Counted from the stretch's first letter, positions 39,261 through 50,829 are shown. The stretch: 64,000 bases of DNA from Podospora bellae-mahoneyi (GCF_035222275.1 NW_026946359.1:5270001-5334000); one strand, 5' to 3'. Numbers and translations are program-made. Notes: generated by a model not told the origin, from the letters alone.

Positions 39261-39424
39261 TATCGCCGCAAGAACACCAGCCACAGTTCCTGCCACAGAT
39301 TAACCCGATCAATTTATACGACGACTGGAGTAGCATGGTGGGGACGATGGTAGACGACGGGTCGGGGACGACATGGTGGCAGACGACACAGCATCCAGGT
39401 ACACATCAAGGACCACCGCAGTGA
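37340..39424 (+). CDS. C2H2-type zinc-finger, glutamine-rich regulatory protein
   Basis: Exons 37340-37466, 37520-38162 and 38362-39424 join in frame to 610 aa. The introns are 53 and 199 bp. After a short helical N-terminus there is a Gln-rich segment (about 55-100) and a Ser-rich linker. The zinc-finger region (about 195-280) has WCTFCDVAFQRKFDWKRHEDEFH, a C2H2 finger, then YPCPNCNRIFWGANTFNQHHKNAHG, a second one, then a CxxC pair (GCTTCPH). The second intron interrupts a third finger-like segment (ACGFCGGFLASRDRYFDHVARHY). A region of about 130 residues with helices follows (WEELDAALYGHL-like). The C-terminus is disordered, with a run of 20 Gln. A DNA-binding regulator is likely; targets are unknown. 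Confidence 0.88.
39200..39259 (+). repeat. (CAA/CAG)20 polyglutamine tract
   Basis: Sixty bases of CAA then CAG codons inside exon 3 of the zinc-finger gene, encoding 20 uninterrupted glutamines. The left half is mostly CAA, the right half mostly CAG. It is probably length-variable among strains. Confidence 0.9.
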
Positions 39425-40980
39425 TTTTTCCGAGTCGCTCTTCATATCACAGCACTGTTTTTTTTCCCCGCTACATCACAAAAACCTTTTTCTTTGTTTG
39501 GAAACCCTCGGATTGGGACACGGTGCTTGAAAACAGGCAAGGCGTTATTCTGGGCAGCTGTTTCTCTTCTTTCCTCGAATACCCTTCTGAACATTTCCCT
39601 TCTTATACTCCCCCTTTTGCGGGCCTGTCATTACTATATCATTTTTTTTCGCACACTTTTGGAACCCTTTACCTGTCGATTAGGTTGTTCTTTTTTTTCT
39701 GGTGTTTTTTGTTTTGGATTTTGGACCATTTGGGTTTATATACGACATGGGTTGGACAGGAAGGAAGGCAAGGCATTGGAGGGGAAATGGGCGGAGGTCA
39801 AGCAAGCAAGCAAGGTGAATTTTGCGATGGAGGCATAAGTGGTTTGGGAAAAGGGTGTGCGGAGGTGGTGAAAGTTTCTGGATTTGTTCCATTTGGAGAT
39901 TAGGCGTTCCATTATTGTACGGGAGATGAAAAAGTCTGACCGGGATGGCGAAAGGAGAGGGTTGTGGGGTTGAGAGAGAGGACTGGATGGGGAAGGGGGG
40001 GACAGGGGATGTTTTTTTGTTTATATATTTGCTCCGGTTCCCAAAGCATGGTGTGTGCCCCCCTTGGGAGCCTGGAAAGCAACGTAACGGAGAGATTTCG
40101 GACTTGGGGAAAATAAAATTCTTGAATCTGTCACCTTTGTCTTTTTTCCATGCTGCAATACTGGATAGATCCCGGGGCCACAAGGAGTATGATGGGACGG
40201 ATAGATTGTGTATACCATGTCCCAATCTCGGAACCGTTCCAACACTCGGTACCGATATTCATCAACTGGGCAGACTTTGCTAACTTGGGGAGGAATCCAC
40301 AGTTTGACCGTTGCCCAGAAGCATGTGATCGACAGATCTGCCTTGTCTGCCGGGCGCGGTGGGTTTTGGCGGTGGTTGTGGAGAAGAAGGTAAAGGCCGG
40401 GGGTGGAGGGGGGTGTTTTGGGGCGGCTCCGCAGAGCTCCGCAAACCCCGTTGTAATAAAACGGTGTTAGGGAGTGGAAGTGGGAAGGGTAGGCTGAATC
40501 AAGCGCGGGTCTGGGATATGGGGGGTAAGGAAAAGTCTGGTGGTGTTGGGTAGGGAAGTTGGGGGGACTAGGTTGGTTGTAGGTGATTCGGTTTTGGAGA
40601 AAAGTATATTATAGAGCTGGATAAGTTGGATAGTACCTGAAGTGTGCTGGTCTTAGAGGTGACATGTGGCTTTTAAGCTACCAGGTTGGATATTCGGTTT
40701 GTAAGGGTTGTTTCTGAAGATGTGGTCATGTAGTTGAATATCTTGTGTGATGCTACTAGCAAAATGTCACATTGCTGATGATATCTCTAACCGGTAAACT
40801 GGATTTTCATCTCAACTTTTGTTTTGGTTCATAGATAAGCTGTTAGAAGCACAAAAGATCAGCTGAGCTTTGGGAGAAAAAGGAAGGGAGTATAGCTGGT
40901 ATGGTTGCTCCTTCCACTCGCACAATAACGTCACTGCACACACTCACTAATCTGCGTCACACATTTCTTTCAAAAATACC

Positions 40981-41343
40981 CCGCGTCGAACAGAGTTATT
41001 AGAAATCAGCCCGCGTTATTACAGCTATTCCCATCAAGAAGTTAGTAACTCGGAGTTTTCAACCCCCCGAGTTATCAATCATGGACTCGCCTCTAACCCC
41101 CAACTCGACCTGCAAAAGATCTTCACAGCTCCTGGGACCTCACACATACCATCCGGCCTCATCGTCAAGAAGAAGCATGACAGAGCATACCGTGACACGG
41201 CCCATACCTTCACCCCGATCCCCGGGGTGGTCCAGACCCAAGTCATACCGGTTTTCTCCCAATCTAACCACGCCACACAATATACATCACGCATGGCGTT
41301 GCTAGAACAACAACAAAACGGCCCAAGGAAAAACATACATGTA
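40981..41343 (+). pseudogene. possible coding relic, no family recognised
   Basis: One plus-strand frame is open from about 40954 and reads, in part, NPQLDLQKIFTAPGTSHIPS, GLIVKKKHDRAYRDTAHTFT and MALLEQQQNGPRKNIH. It then meets a GTAAGC sequence that looks like a splice donor. No ATG precedes the coding-like part in frame, and the next exon was not found. Amino-acid composition is ordinary and not low-complexity, which is why it is listed. It may equally be chance. Confidence 0.2.
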
Positions 41344-41646
41344 AGCGACCCTTTTTTAAAAAGCGGGAAAACAAAAGGGGAACTGTCGCGATTCGCCCAA
41401 CCAAACTTTGCACTATGCGTTTTATTCGCTTGGCGCAGGTAAGGTAGGTTTGGGATTGCCTGCCGGGTTGGTACAAGCCGATATGCATGGAGCTATGTGT
41501 GTGTGTGCTTACTGTGCAGTGGGTTGATATTAGCCAACCGATTGTCCTGACTCGGGGAGGAATTATTGGGTGGGCGTCGTGGTGGTGGATGGGAGGCTAT
41601 TTGTGGGTGGCAGGGGTTGTTGAATTTTGATGGTTTCGGAGAGGTG

Positions 41647-41654
41647 TATATAAG
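41647..41654 (+). promoter_or_regulatory. TATA box of the GMC oxidase gene
   Basis: TATATAAG lies 79 bp upstream of the ATG at 41726, a usual spacing for an inducible secreted-enzyme gene. Confidence 0.5.
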
Positions 41655-41725
41655 TAGTGATAGTCTCGGACTTTTTGGGAGCATGAAAAAGGTGTAACGG
41701 GGCTCTTCAAGGCTCGTTGGACAAG

Positions 41726-43581
41726 ATGGCGAGGTTGCTGCTGTGTTCTGTTCAGCTGCTTGTGGCGAGTATCGTGGGGGTTGGAGCTCAGGCGCCGGGT
41801 GGTAGTACGTATGATTATGTGAGTGTTTCACCGTGTTGCTTGGAAGACCTCTGGCTGATTTATGACAGGTTATTGTGGGAGGTGGTACGGCGGGCCTTGC
41901 TCTTGCTACTAGGTTGAGTCTTGGTTTGCCCAATGCCAAAATAGTTGTTATCGAGGCTGGGCCTTCTGGCCTGCATGAGGATGGCATCAACGTTCCTGGT
42001 TTGAAAGGGAGCACGATCGGAGGAAAGTATGACTGGTACTTTCCGACTGTGCCCCAGAAAGCCTTGAACAATCGGGTTGTTTTCAACCCCCGTGGTAAAG
42101 TACTTGGTGGCTCGTCCGCCCTGAACTTGCTCACATGGGACCGTCCGGCGGCGAGGGAGATTGAAAAGTGGAAGGAGTTGGGCAATCCGGGATGGGGCTG
42201 GAAGGAGATGGAGGCGGCTATGGAGAAGGCCGAGACGTTTGTGGGTGGACCGCCTGGCTCAGGGACCAAGGGTCCGATATATGCGCTGTACAATCGACAG
42301 CAGGCGCCTTTCCTGAATACTGTTGCCCCCACAGTTTCGAGTCTCCATGGTATCACGCTGAACTCGGACTCGATCCAGGGGAATCCCATCGGCATCGGGT
42401 ACCAGCCTACCAATGTGAACCCGACGTCCTACAACCGGTCCTACAGCGCGAATGAGTATCTTCCCAAGGCAAAATCAAACCTGGTGGTCTTGACCGAAAC
42501 TCGCGTCGCCAAGGTCAACTTGAAGAAAAGCGGCAAGCTTCAGCGGGCAACTGGTGTTACCCTTACTGACGGGACCGTCATCACAACCCGCAAGGAGGTT
42601 ATCTTGTCTGCGGGATCTATACAGTCGCCAAACCTTCTCGAGTTGTCAGGTATTGGCGGGAGTGACATTCTCAAAGCCGCCAAAATCAAACAGCTCATCG
42701 ACCTCCCTGGAGTTGGGGAGAACTATCAAGAGCACCTCCTGGTGTCGATCAGCTATCAAGTTCGAGACGACTTCATTACCGGTGACCGAGTCAACTATAA
42801 CTCAACTTACAGAGAAGAACAATGGAACCGCCGCCTCAACAACCTGTCCTCTTGGTTCGACGACGCTCGCTTTTCAATACTGTTCGCCAACTGGAAGCAG
42901 ATCATTGGTGGTTCTGACAACGCCCAGGTCGCCCTGGCCCGCTCTGTTCTCGCTGGGTCGAAAGATGTTGGCCACAAGTGGAAGCTAGAGCAGCTTTCCG
43001 ACCCCAAGATCCCCCAAATCGAGATGATCTTTACCTCTCGGTATTTTGGCAGTAAGGGATACCCCCCTGTTGGATCCCCCTTGAATGGAAAAGGCTTTAT
43101 GGCCATCATCGTCGGCCTCATGCACCCCCTCGCAACAGGGAGCGTGCATATCGACCCTGCCAACGCCACCCTTGGGAGCCCAATTATTGATCCAAAGTTT
43201 CTCAACAACGAATATGACATCCAGGGATTGATTCACGCGTTGAAGTTTGCGAGGGAGATCTTCCAGACGGAGCCGCTCAAGTCGGTGGTGGTGAGCGAAT
43301 ATGAACCCGGGCTGGATGCGGTCAAGACGGATGCTGAGTGGAGGGCGTATTTGTTGCGGAATATGGGGATCATTTTTCATCCCATGTGCACTGCGGCGAT
43401 GCTGCCGAAGAAGGACGGTGGGGTGGTGGATCCGAAGCTGGTGGTGTATGGAACAGAGAACCTGAGGGTTGTGGACGCGAGTGTGATTCCGGTCCAGATA
43501 TCGGCGCATCCGCAAACGGTGGTGTATGGGATTGCGGAGAAGGCGGCGGAGATTATCATTAAGGAGGGGAAGGGGAGGTAA
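41726..43581 (+). CDS. secreted GMC-family FAD oxidoreductase (AA3-like)
   Basis: Flavin-dependent alcohol or sugar oxidase/dehydrogenase of the glucose-methanol-choline family. Exons 41726-41818 and 41869-43581 join in frame to 601 aa, with a 50 bp intron. MARLLLCSVQLLVASIVGVG is a signal peptide. YDYVIVGGGTAGLALATRL is the Rossmann FAD site, split by the intron just after DY. GKVLGGSSALN is the GMC signature 1. AGSIQSPNLLELSGIG is signature 2. The C-terminus has HPMCTAAMLPK and VVDASVIPVQISAHPQTVVY, whose two histidines match the catalytic pair of the family. Several N-glycosylation sites are present (NRS, NST, NLS). The substrate is uncertain; aryl-alcohol-oxidase-like enzymes are the closest in style. 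It lies tail to tail with the amidoligase. Confidence 0.94.
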
Positions 43582-43966
43582 CAAGGAAGGGAGACGGGCA
43601 GGATGTGGGAAACACATGAAAACGGGTACATAAAGGAAGATTCAAGGGGTTCGGGGCATATTCAACAGAGATGCCTTTGACAGTAACAATGTGCAAGTGC
43701 CCGTAGCTTCTCTGACGTCTACTGCTCGTGTGATAGCCATGTGATGCTTGCTGAATAATAATGTGGGATATCAAAACTGAATAGGAGGCAAAGACAGGAA
43801 AGGTACGAGCAAGATCCAAGCCCTAACATGAATGAGGTGTCTACTCTAGAAAAAAGCAATGCTCAGCTGAAACGCTCACTGATGCACTTTTGAATGCCAC
43901 CGTCTTTCCATCTCATCTATCCTTCAGTTGCACTGCTTTGGGGTGACACAATGCAGGCAATTTCCT
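43582..43966. other. convergent spacer, no gene
   Basis: 385 bp between the stops of the GMC gene and the amidoligase gene. It is enough for two 3' UTRs. No coding frame or hairpin was noted. Confidence 0.5.
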
Positions 43967-45406
43967 CTAATTCTCCCGTGTGATCTTCTCTACAAAGCTA
44001 CGGGAGAGGTCGTGCGACACGCCCAAGTCTTCCATCAACTGAGCGAAATCCCGCCCCAAGCGCTCTCCCCGCGTCTCCTGCCCAACCACCGTCACCCGCT
44101 GGCTCTCTCGTGACTTCTGCAGCAATCGACCCAGCGTGACCTCGAAGCGACCATCCGACTTGCATGCCGAAACCTCGACAATGGTAGCGCCAATCGTGAG
44201 CCATCCCAACACCATATCGATGCTGGTGGATCCTTCCATGAAACGAAATTCTATTGTTCTCGGATTGGTTCTTGCCCGTTCGTCTTCAAGGCCAAAAGCG
44301 CTGAAGTTGAAGCCCAATCGTCGGTGCATTCGAGTGTCGCCAGAAAGCAGCTTTCCGAGCTCTTCGTGGGAGGTTTTACTCCAAATCTCCCGAAAGGCAG
44401 CCAGTTCCCTTGCCGAGACAGTCTTTTGCCCGCATATTGCTCGGACGATCTGCCTATCGGAGATGTCATGTGCCTGTCGAGTGACGGCCTGGCGGGTGAG
44501 AAGGCCTTCCAACCCGTCGAGACTCCTGGCCAGCCGACTGTGCTTCACGAGCTCGAATCCCCACGAGTAAACGTTGTCATAATTGGGAGACTTGGGGTCC
44601 CTGGTGCTGCGGAGGGTGGGTTCAGATACCCAAAGGATGGTTGCAAGTCTCTTCAGTGTCGACAGAGAGTAGGGTTGGTCATCGATCCGTCCGAGATGGC
44701 AGTGCGTATCACAACTTCCGTTGATAACCAGCCGGTGTTTCGACATCAACGCCTTTAGAACCCTTTGAACACGGTGGCGGGTTTGGCGGTCGTTAGCCAG
44801 CATTTTGGGTGAGCAAATCTCGGCCGACGCCCAAGTATATCCTTTCAGCAACTTTTCCTTCTCCAAAGGCTCCGGGGACCCGGCTTTCTTCACGATCCAT
44901 GCCGACGCCCAGAAGTCGCTTTCCTTCTGGCCTCCTTCCTCAATCTCGGCCTTGGTGATGGCGTTCTCTCCCGTCTCTTTGATTGTTTGGGCCAAGAGGG
45001 CCAAAACCTGCTGTTGACTAGCGGGCTTGTCGCCAGGATACAACGCCGTCTGGAGAGGTCGCGGATCGTTTGGCTCGGGATCAACACACCCCGGAATCAG
45101 GAGCGGGTAGAGATACTTGAGCTCAACCGCCAGAGTGACGTCTTCCAGTCTGTCCTCAGACTCATCGTTCTCCACCTCGATGTCCAACTTGGGGCTGTCG
45201 TGGGAATGGTGACCGGTGTGATGGTTGAAAACGTAAGGGATTCTCTCCGAGTTTGGGGTTCCTTTCACGGCTCGACAGAAGCACCCCAAGAAGGCCCAGA
45301 TACCGCGCGTCTTAAGTTCTTGCTCCACAACCACCGTGGGCGTGGGCAGATCCACAGGCCAACTACCCATGGCACCGAGCTGCCGTCTCATCTGATCTGG
45401 CAGCAA
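43967..45406 (-). CDS. putative amidoligase enzyme
   Basis: Single-exon gene of 479 aa that resembles the putative amidoligase family (PF12224), relatives of glutamine synthetase and carboxylate-amine ligases thought to join amino groups to carboxylates using ATP. The N-terminal half has ELKYLYPLLIPGC, the first strand with the expected acidic residue (VELKYLYP). The middle has INGSCDTHCHLGRIDDQPYS followed by LKRLATILWVSEPTLRSTRD, which fits the family's H-x-H-x-G strand and the helix with a glutamate. DVNVYSWGF-like SPNYDNVYSWGF and TIEFRFMEGSTSIDMVLGWL, with the E-F-R-F-x-E pattern, are the last active-site strand. The product and substrate are unknown. Start at 45406 is the farthest ATG; one 12 codons later is possible. 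No signal peptide is seen. Confidence 0.85.
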   Translation of the reverse strand: MLPDQMRRQLGAMGSWPVDLPTPTVVVEQELKTRGIWAFLGCFCRAVKGTPNSERIPYVFNHHTGHHSHDSPKLDIEVENDESEDRLEDVTLAVELKYLYPLLIPGCVDPEPNDPRPLQTALYPGDKPASQQQVLALLAQTIKETGENAITKAEIEEGGQKESDFWASAWIVKKAGSPEPLEKEKLLKGYTWASAEICSPKMLANDRQTRHRVQRVLKALMSKHRLVINGSCDTHCHLGRIDDQPYSLSTLKRLATILWVSEPTLRSTRDPKSPNYDNVYSWGFELVKHSRLARSLDGLEGLLTRQAVTRQAHDISDRQIVRAICGQKTVSARELAAFREIWSKTSHEELGKLLSGDTRMHRRLGFNFSAFGLEDERARTNPRTIEFRFMEGSTSIDMVLGWLTIGATIVEVSACKSDGRFEVTLGRLLQKSRESQRVTVVGQETRGERLGRDFAQLMEDLGVSHDLSRSFVEKITREN

Positions 45407-48400
45407 ATTGAATTGATATTTTGGCTGAACACAGGATATTTGGTACTCCAGTCACCCTCATGCTTATCCGCATTCCTTGGTTGCGAAGCTTCTGGCATCA
45501 ACAGAGAAAGGAGAGCCACCTCGACAGAATACTTTCTAGGTCACAACAGCAAAACCTGGCACTCTAATATTCTGGCAACATTCAGACAAGAGAACACTTC
45601 GGGACATTGGGCGTCAGCGGAGCAACTAGCCGGTATGACAGGTCAACGAATCCTACCAAAAGGGAGCTGCGGCGAGCCTCACGAATCAAGATAAGATCCA
45701 ACGCTCTCCCTCCAAGTACCCAAAAACCCGAGTTCGGGGCGAAGAGCATGTAATGCGAGTCAGCATGCCGCAAGAAAACGTGGGGAGTTGATGTCCCACA
45801 AGTACCTGGAAGCCCCGTGTCACCCCAATAATCGAATAAACGCCTAGACAAACCGAAAACTACCAACAACTCGAGCCCGACCGGACAGCTCGGTAGGTAA
45901 AGTGACAAGTCATCTCTGGCCCCCCTCTTATTCATAATCCATGACTGTTGGTACCTAATGACAGCGGTGTACTTGTCCAGATTGAGGGAATTCCCGGCAG
46001 GCCATGGCGCATTGGAGTGTGCCGTTGGCTACGATCAAGACAAGAGGCCCTTTGGATCCGGACGGCCTTGGCCTGTTCGGGTGTTTCAATAAGCACGAAA
46101 ACACCAAGAGTCTGCAGACAGGGGGGCTGCATGACCCCGTGCATGCTTGATACATCACTAGACTGCCACTTTTGCACCTCAAGTCGAGCGCTGTTCCCTG
46201 TCGTACAAGGTGTCATTTGTTGCGCACTCGGTTGAGACCCCTATAACACCATTCACATTGCTTCTTGGTAGGAGTAGTCCCCCCTTTCTCTTCTCACACC
46301 GCAGGTCTGCACTCACCTATCCCAGCCAACGATCCCGTGACGAGTTCGTGTGGGATTTGTGGGTCGCCGCCGATAAGAGCAACGATGAGTTCGCCATCTT
46401 GCTGCAGATGGCCACGATGGCCGGCCCACACACAAACTCGGCACAGTGAGAGCCATGGAATCCAGAGAGGTGGTCAAACCCTCCATTTTCAGACATTTAT
46501 TGACCAAACAAAATGTCTCTCCCACTCATTTTCACACCACTACCCCCCATGCTTGGATAGCCCCGCCCCCACACTGCTCGTGTTTTGCTCCTGTCCCGCT
46601 GTGCCGTACGATGGTATTCCTGGGCGAGTATGGGGTTGATTGGAGAAGGAAGATGCCGAGACAAAAGCCGGGCCGGACGTCAATCGAATCTCACACTTTC
46701 GCAGAAAGTTGCTGAAATCGAAAAAGATGACACGACTCGCAACATCAACCGTAAAGGAGCTTTGTATGAGCCGAGAAGGAAATCAAAAGCATTCAATTCA
46801 ACTTAGATCATGGCGGGACGGGCTTATTTCAGGCAAAGTCAAAAGCCCAATCCAACCCGGCATATATGAGATATATCTTCTCCCACACACCAAGTCTTCG
46901 GGTTTATCCAAGTTACGCCAGGTTTTCTCGATCTGGTTCGATGCGCGGCCGGTGCCGAGGAGGAAGGTAAGGAGGGCGGCACCGCGGACGCCGCCCCGCC
47001 CGTTCCGCCTGCACAGACTCTGCTTGACTGCAACCCGGCGAGTGTACCGCGTATGCGTGTTATGCTGTTTGTTGCTGCTGTACATATGCAACGGCGTGGA
47101 GGAGGACGGTGGTGGTGGTTGGCAGGTGTCATTCGGTGTTTTGGGTCTGGAGGGTTGTAAAGGAGGGCGGTATTATGCTCATCATTCTCTTTTTCCTGTT
47201 GCTGATGTGTGCTTGCGTGATTGATGTAAGGATCAGACATTGGTTGATACCCTACCTTACAGTGTTGTGTGACTTTTTCCTTTTGGTTGCTTTCGGATGT
47301 TAGACGCCGGCAGATGGAAAAAGGGTGAGAATGGCAGTGGGTCGTGACAGAAGCGGATATCAGCACGACATGGTTTTTTCACGGTGGACAGAAAAGGAAA
47401 GGTAGATATGGTGTGTTTGTGTAACGTGGGGAACTCGGTTGATTTTTTTCTGGGTACCTATCTTTTTTGGCCCGGCTGACGGCAGGGTTGACTCCAAGAT
47501 GATGTGATGTGTTACAAGGGTGAGCAGGGGTGGATTTGCTGATATGTCAGTGTCTGTTTGGGAATTCATGTGATGGGGCTGGACTGTTCTATTTGATGTC
47601 AAGTAATAAGGTATGGTGTTTTCTGTTGGTTGGACGCGCGCTTGTCTCAGTGGGAGAAGAGGTGGTGGTGGCGGTTGGGTGTGACACGTATGTAGAATGT
47701 GAGCTGGATACTGGAAGGGGTAAGCCGGGAGGGTGTATGGGTGCTTTTGGAGCGAGGATTTGTGTAACGGGGTGTTGGGAGAAGGAGAAAAGAGCGGCTT
47801 GCAATTGGAGGGGAAGGATATGTTGCAGAGAAACCCCGGCTAGCCCGCAAAGCTTCTTTTTTTCCCCTTTAATTATCTTGCGATTACGTTAGCTACAAGG
47901 ATGAGTTACTGATGTTGACTTAGTTCGACCTCAGCTTCGTGAGAGCTGCCCGGTTTTATATTGAAGTATCCACGTGCTTTATGGGAGAATTTAGCTTGTT
48001 ACGGACTAGTAGCCTAATACCTACGTATCTAGATAGACGAACTGGTGTTCAGTGCTTTCTCTCGAGACTTAAGCTCTGAAATTCTTCAACCAGCTTTAGT
48101 TGGCCAACCCATGATCAGGGTGTCTGGTAGTCAAGGACACCTACGTTGGTTAGCTATCTATGCTCGCGATTTCAAGTTCCGAGTCGGCCCTTTTTCTCAG
48201 AACCTACGTATTGTCTTATTTAATCGACACCAGTTGGTATGCAACAAGAGAAAATGGGCATCTGGGATTGATTTATGTTCGATGTCGTAGGTCAAGATGA
48301 CTGCCGTGAACTTGATATCTCACTGATCATACATATGATTCCAGGGTCTTTTGATGTTGCGTGCTATGAGATTGTACCAAAGTCTTCAACGATATTCAAA

Positions 48401-48810
48401 TTGAGGCATTGAATTTGTCGTAGTCTGATCAAATGGGGCTAGTCAGACACACCTTCTCTGATCGTCATGACAGCTAAGAGCTTGAAAGAACAAGAACACA
48501 ATGAAGCAGGGGAGATCACTAGTCAGAAGATCGGCTGAAGTTGGCAAACAGCAAACACATGGATTTACATTAGACGGTCTGTTTGTCGAAGACTTCAAAA
48601 CACCAGAGTTCCGCCTCATCCATCGCTCCCCCTCCCCCTTGACCGCCGCCTTTTAGCTGCATAGAAAACCAGACGAAGATGATCCCACCGAGTTGTGCTG
48701 GCGAGCATGGTGGAGCTGAAAGGGAATAGCACACCGCGCTGGACTTGTGTCATCATGGTCCAGGACGGGCGCCACAACTCGAAGGCATCAACTAGTGCGA
48801 GGCCTACCCC
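45407..48810. other. 3.4 kb gene-poor stretch
   Basis: No frame here shows a domain, a signal peptide or good splice sites. The left part should hold the amidoligase promoter. From about 46,940 to 47,880 the composition is strongly skewed to G/T on the plus strand, which generates long chance frames on both strands. 47,880-48,650 is AT-richer. No repeat or transposon terminus was recognised. Confidence 0.45.
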
Positions 48811-49355
48811 TTAGCAAGTAACGCTACCAGGGCAGCAGTCCTTGGAGCAGTTGGCAATGCACAACTGGTCGGTAACACTGCCTCTGCGGCAGCTGGGGAT
48901 GCAGATGTTGTAGCAATAGGTGAAGTAGTCCTTGCCGCAGCAGGCCTTGGTACACTTGATGGACGAGACCTCGTTGTTGTGGCCCGAGGTGGTGACGCTC
49001 ATGTGAGAGCGGTCTCTGGCCGTCCACAGCCTCTCGACGCAGCCGCCGTGCCTGTAGAACTCGCATTCGCCGTTCTTGACCTCATAGCTGCTGAGCTGTT
49101 GGTGATGATGAAAGCATCGTCAGCATTCCGACTTCTTGGATGGACATCGGGCCATCTTACCTTGTCGTTCATGTTGGAGGGAATGCTGTAGCACCTCCCG
49201 ATCTCGGCCTCCGAGATCGTCACACAAGGTCCTCCCATGTCGGGCAGATCGCAGTACTTGACATAGGGGTTCGAAACGTACTGTGCAACCGCGCCGGTGT
49301 TGAAAAGGGAAGCGGTGACGAGGAGGGACGTCAGGGTGGACTTGAACCGCATCAT
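48811..49355 (-). CDS. small secreted 16-cysteine protein
   Basis: Exons 49161-49355 and 48811-49095 join in frame to 159 aa, with a 65 bp intron. MMRFKSTLTSLLVTASLFNT is a signal peptide cleaved near GAVAQ. The mature part has 16 Cys and appears to be in two parts. Residues about 28-105 have YCDLPDMGGPCVTISEAEIG, RCYSIPSNMNDKLSSYEV and ECEFYRHGGCVERLW, spaced somewhat like the secreted crystallin-like fold. Residues about 110-159 have KCTKACCGKDYFTYCYNICI, SCRRGS and CIANCSKDCCPGSVTC, a dense C-CC-C-C-C-C-CC-C block. No family is claimed. A TATA box lies about 125 bp upstream of the ATG. A role as a secreted effector-like, antimicrobial or adhesion protein is inference. The nearest genes do not suggest a pathway. 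Confidence 0.88.
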
Positions 49356-50793
49356 GGTTGCGGATGTGTTGAGGGTTGAGGAGATGGTGGGTAGATAGGT
49401 AGGATGAAGTCGGAGTTGATGAAGCAGATGAGGTCGATGCTGAAGAGTTGATGGCAGAGGCAGAGGAGAGAACGAAGACTTTATACCTATTCTCCTCAGG
49501 TCGCTCTGCTATCAAGACCACTTGCCTGCTCCATACAGATACTACATCGACGACGACAGCAATCTCGACCAGCTTATCGGCCCACTGGGACAGTACCTGT
49601 CCCAGATCATAGTGTTTGCAGCTTGCCATCGAGTGTTTAGCGATGCTGTGATCATATTTTCACAACGGCTAATCATCATTGCTTTTACTTTGTTGCCTAC
49701 GCTAACCGATATCCACCATGCCACTTCAACACTGCCAGCAGTCCAGAGCCGAGCATTACTCCACCACGGCAGCGGCCAGGTCGGCTCTACAATCTCACCG
49801 TTCGCAGTCCGCTGCACTTGATCGGAATACGGCCGAGCCAGCATGAAAATCGCAAGCCATGGTATGAAACAGCCGGGGCCGGACTTTTGATCGGTCGGTA
49901 AACTGGGGTAGGGGTTACTGGGCACTCGCTTCAAGCGAGACCAAGCAGGGCTGACGCCGAGATGGACGGCCCAGATCTTGGGTTGAGACTTCAGTCCTCG
50001 TAAATTATCCCAGTCATTATGGAGCGAAGTATCGGTATCGCGGGTCGCGATACCGTGTTCCACCGCCCTCTCAAGGCAGCAGGATGCCTTCTTGGCAAGG
50101 CAGGTTTTTGTTTTCAGTTTGCTGCTCACCAATTAATCCAGACTCCAAAGACCATCAAGTTAAATTCCAGGATAATGAATCTCACGTTTGGTATTGATTA
50201 AATCTTACAGTTGCTTACCGGGAGGTTATCAGGAGAGAGCTGCTGGCATCGTAGAGTTGTTGAAACTGAGAAGTTGCCAAGAAGGAGAGCTGTGGAAAAG
50301 TAGAGAGTTGCTGAGCGTTATGCAGAGGCACCCATCCATTCCACATGAAAGAAGAATTGAGCAGAGTATACTCCGTATATGTTGTTCTCAATGAAGCATG
50401 TTGATTATCTATCATCTGAGATGGAGCTCCAAGCATTATCAAAAACAGACCCGCATAAATCAGATCAGATCAAGGATCTCACTAACCATCATTACAACCC
50501 GCAGCACGAAGAAATACCACTATCTGCTACTCTGCAGTTCTAGAAATCAACTCGCCCCCATATACATATACTACACTCTACAACACCAAAGAACACAGCT
50601 TGTAATGTATAAAAGAAACAAAAGCTAACCGTGTAACTAGCCACCGGGTGTATAAGTAATGCACTGGCTTGCAAACCCCGAGAAAGGAAAAACAAAAGAA
50701 AAAAACGCCATGCAAACCCGCCCACCTACCGGTTGTAAAACACGGACATTGCCTTCCACATCTTTGATAAAAAACAAACCCACAAATCTCATT

Positions 50794-50829
<36 letters not shown>

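Larger units (their letters stand above)
39425..41725. other. 2.3 kb between regulator and GMC oxidase
   Basis: The left part (to about 40,600) is T/G-rich with homopolymer runs and looks like 3' UTR and spacer. The segment 40951-41338 is open in one plus-strand frame with coding-like composition but no start codon; it ends at a GTAAGC donor-like site. It is treated separately as a possible relic. The final 100 bp holds a TATA box at 41647-41654. No complete gene is supported. Confidence 0.45.

Noticed and set aside
46640-47224. 194-codon plus-strand and 175-codon minus-strand frames
   Set aside because: They overlap in a G/T-skewed region, where long chance frames are expected; neither has a domain or a good start context.
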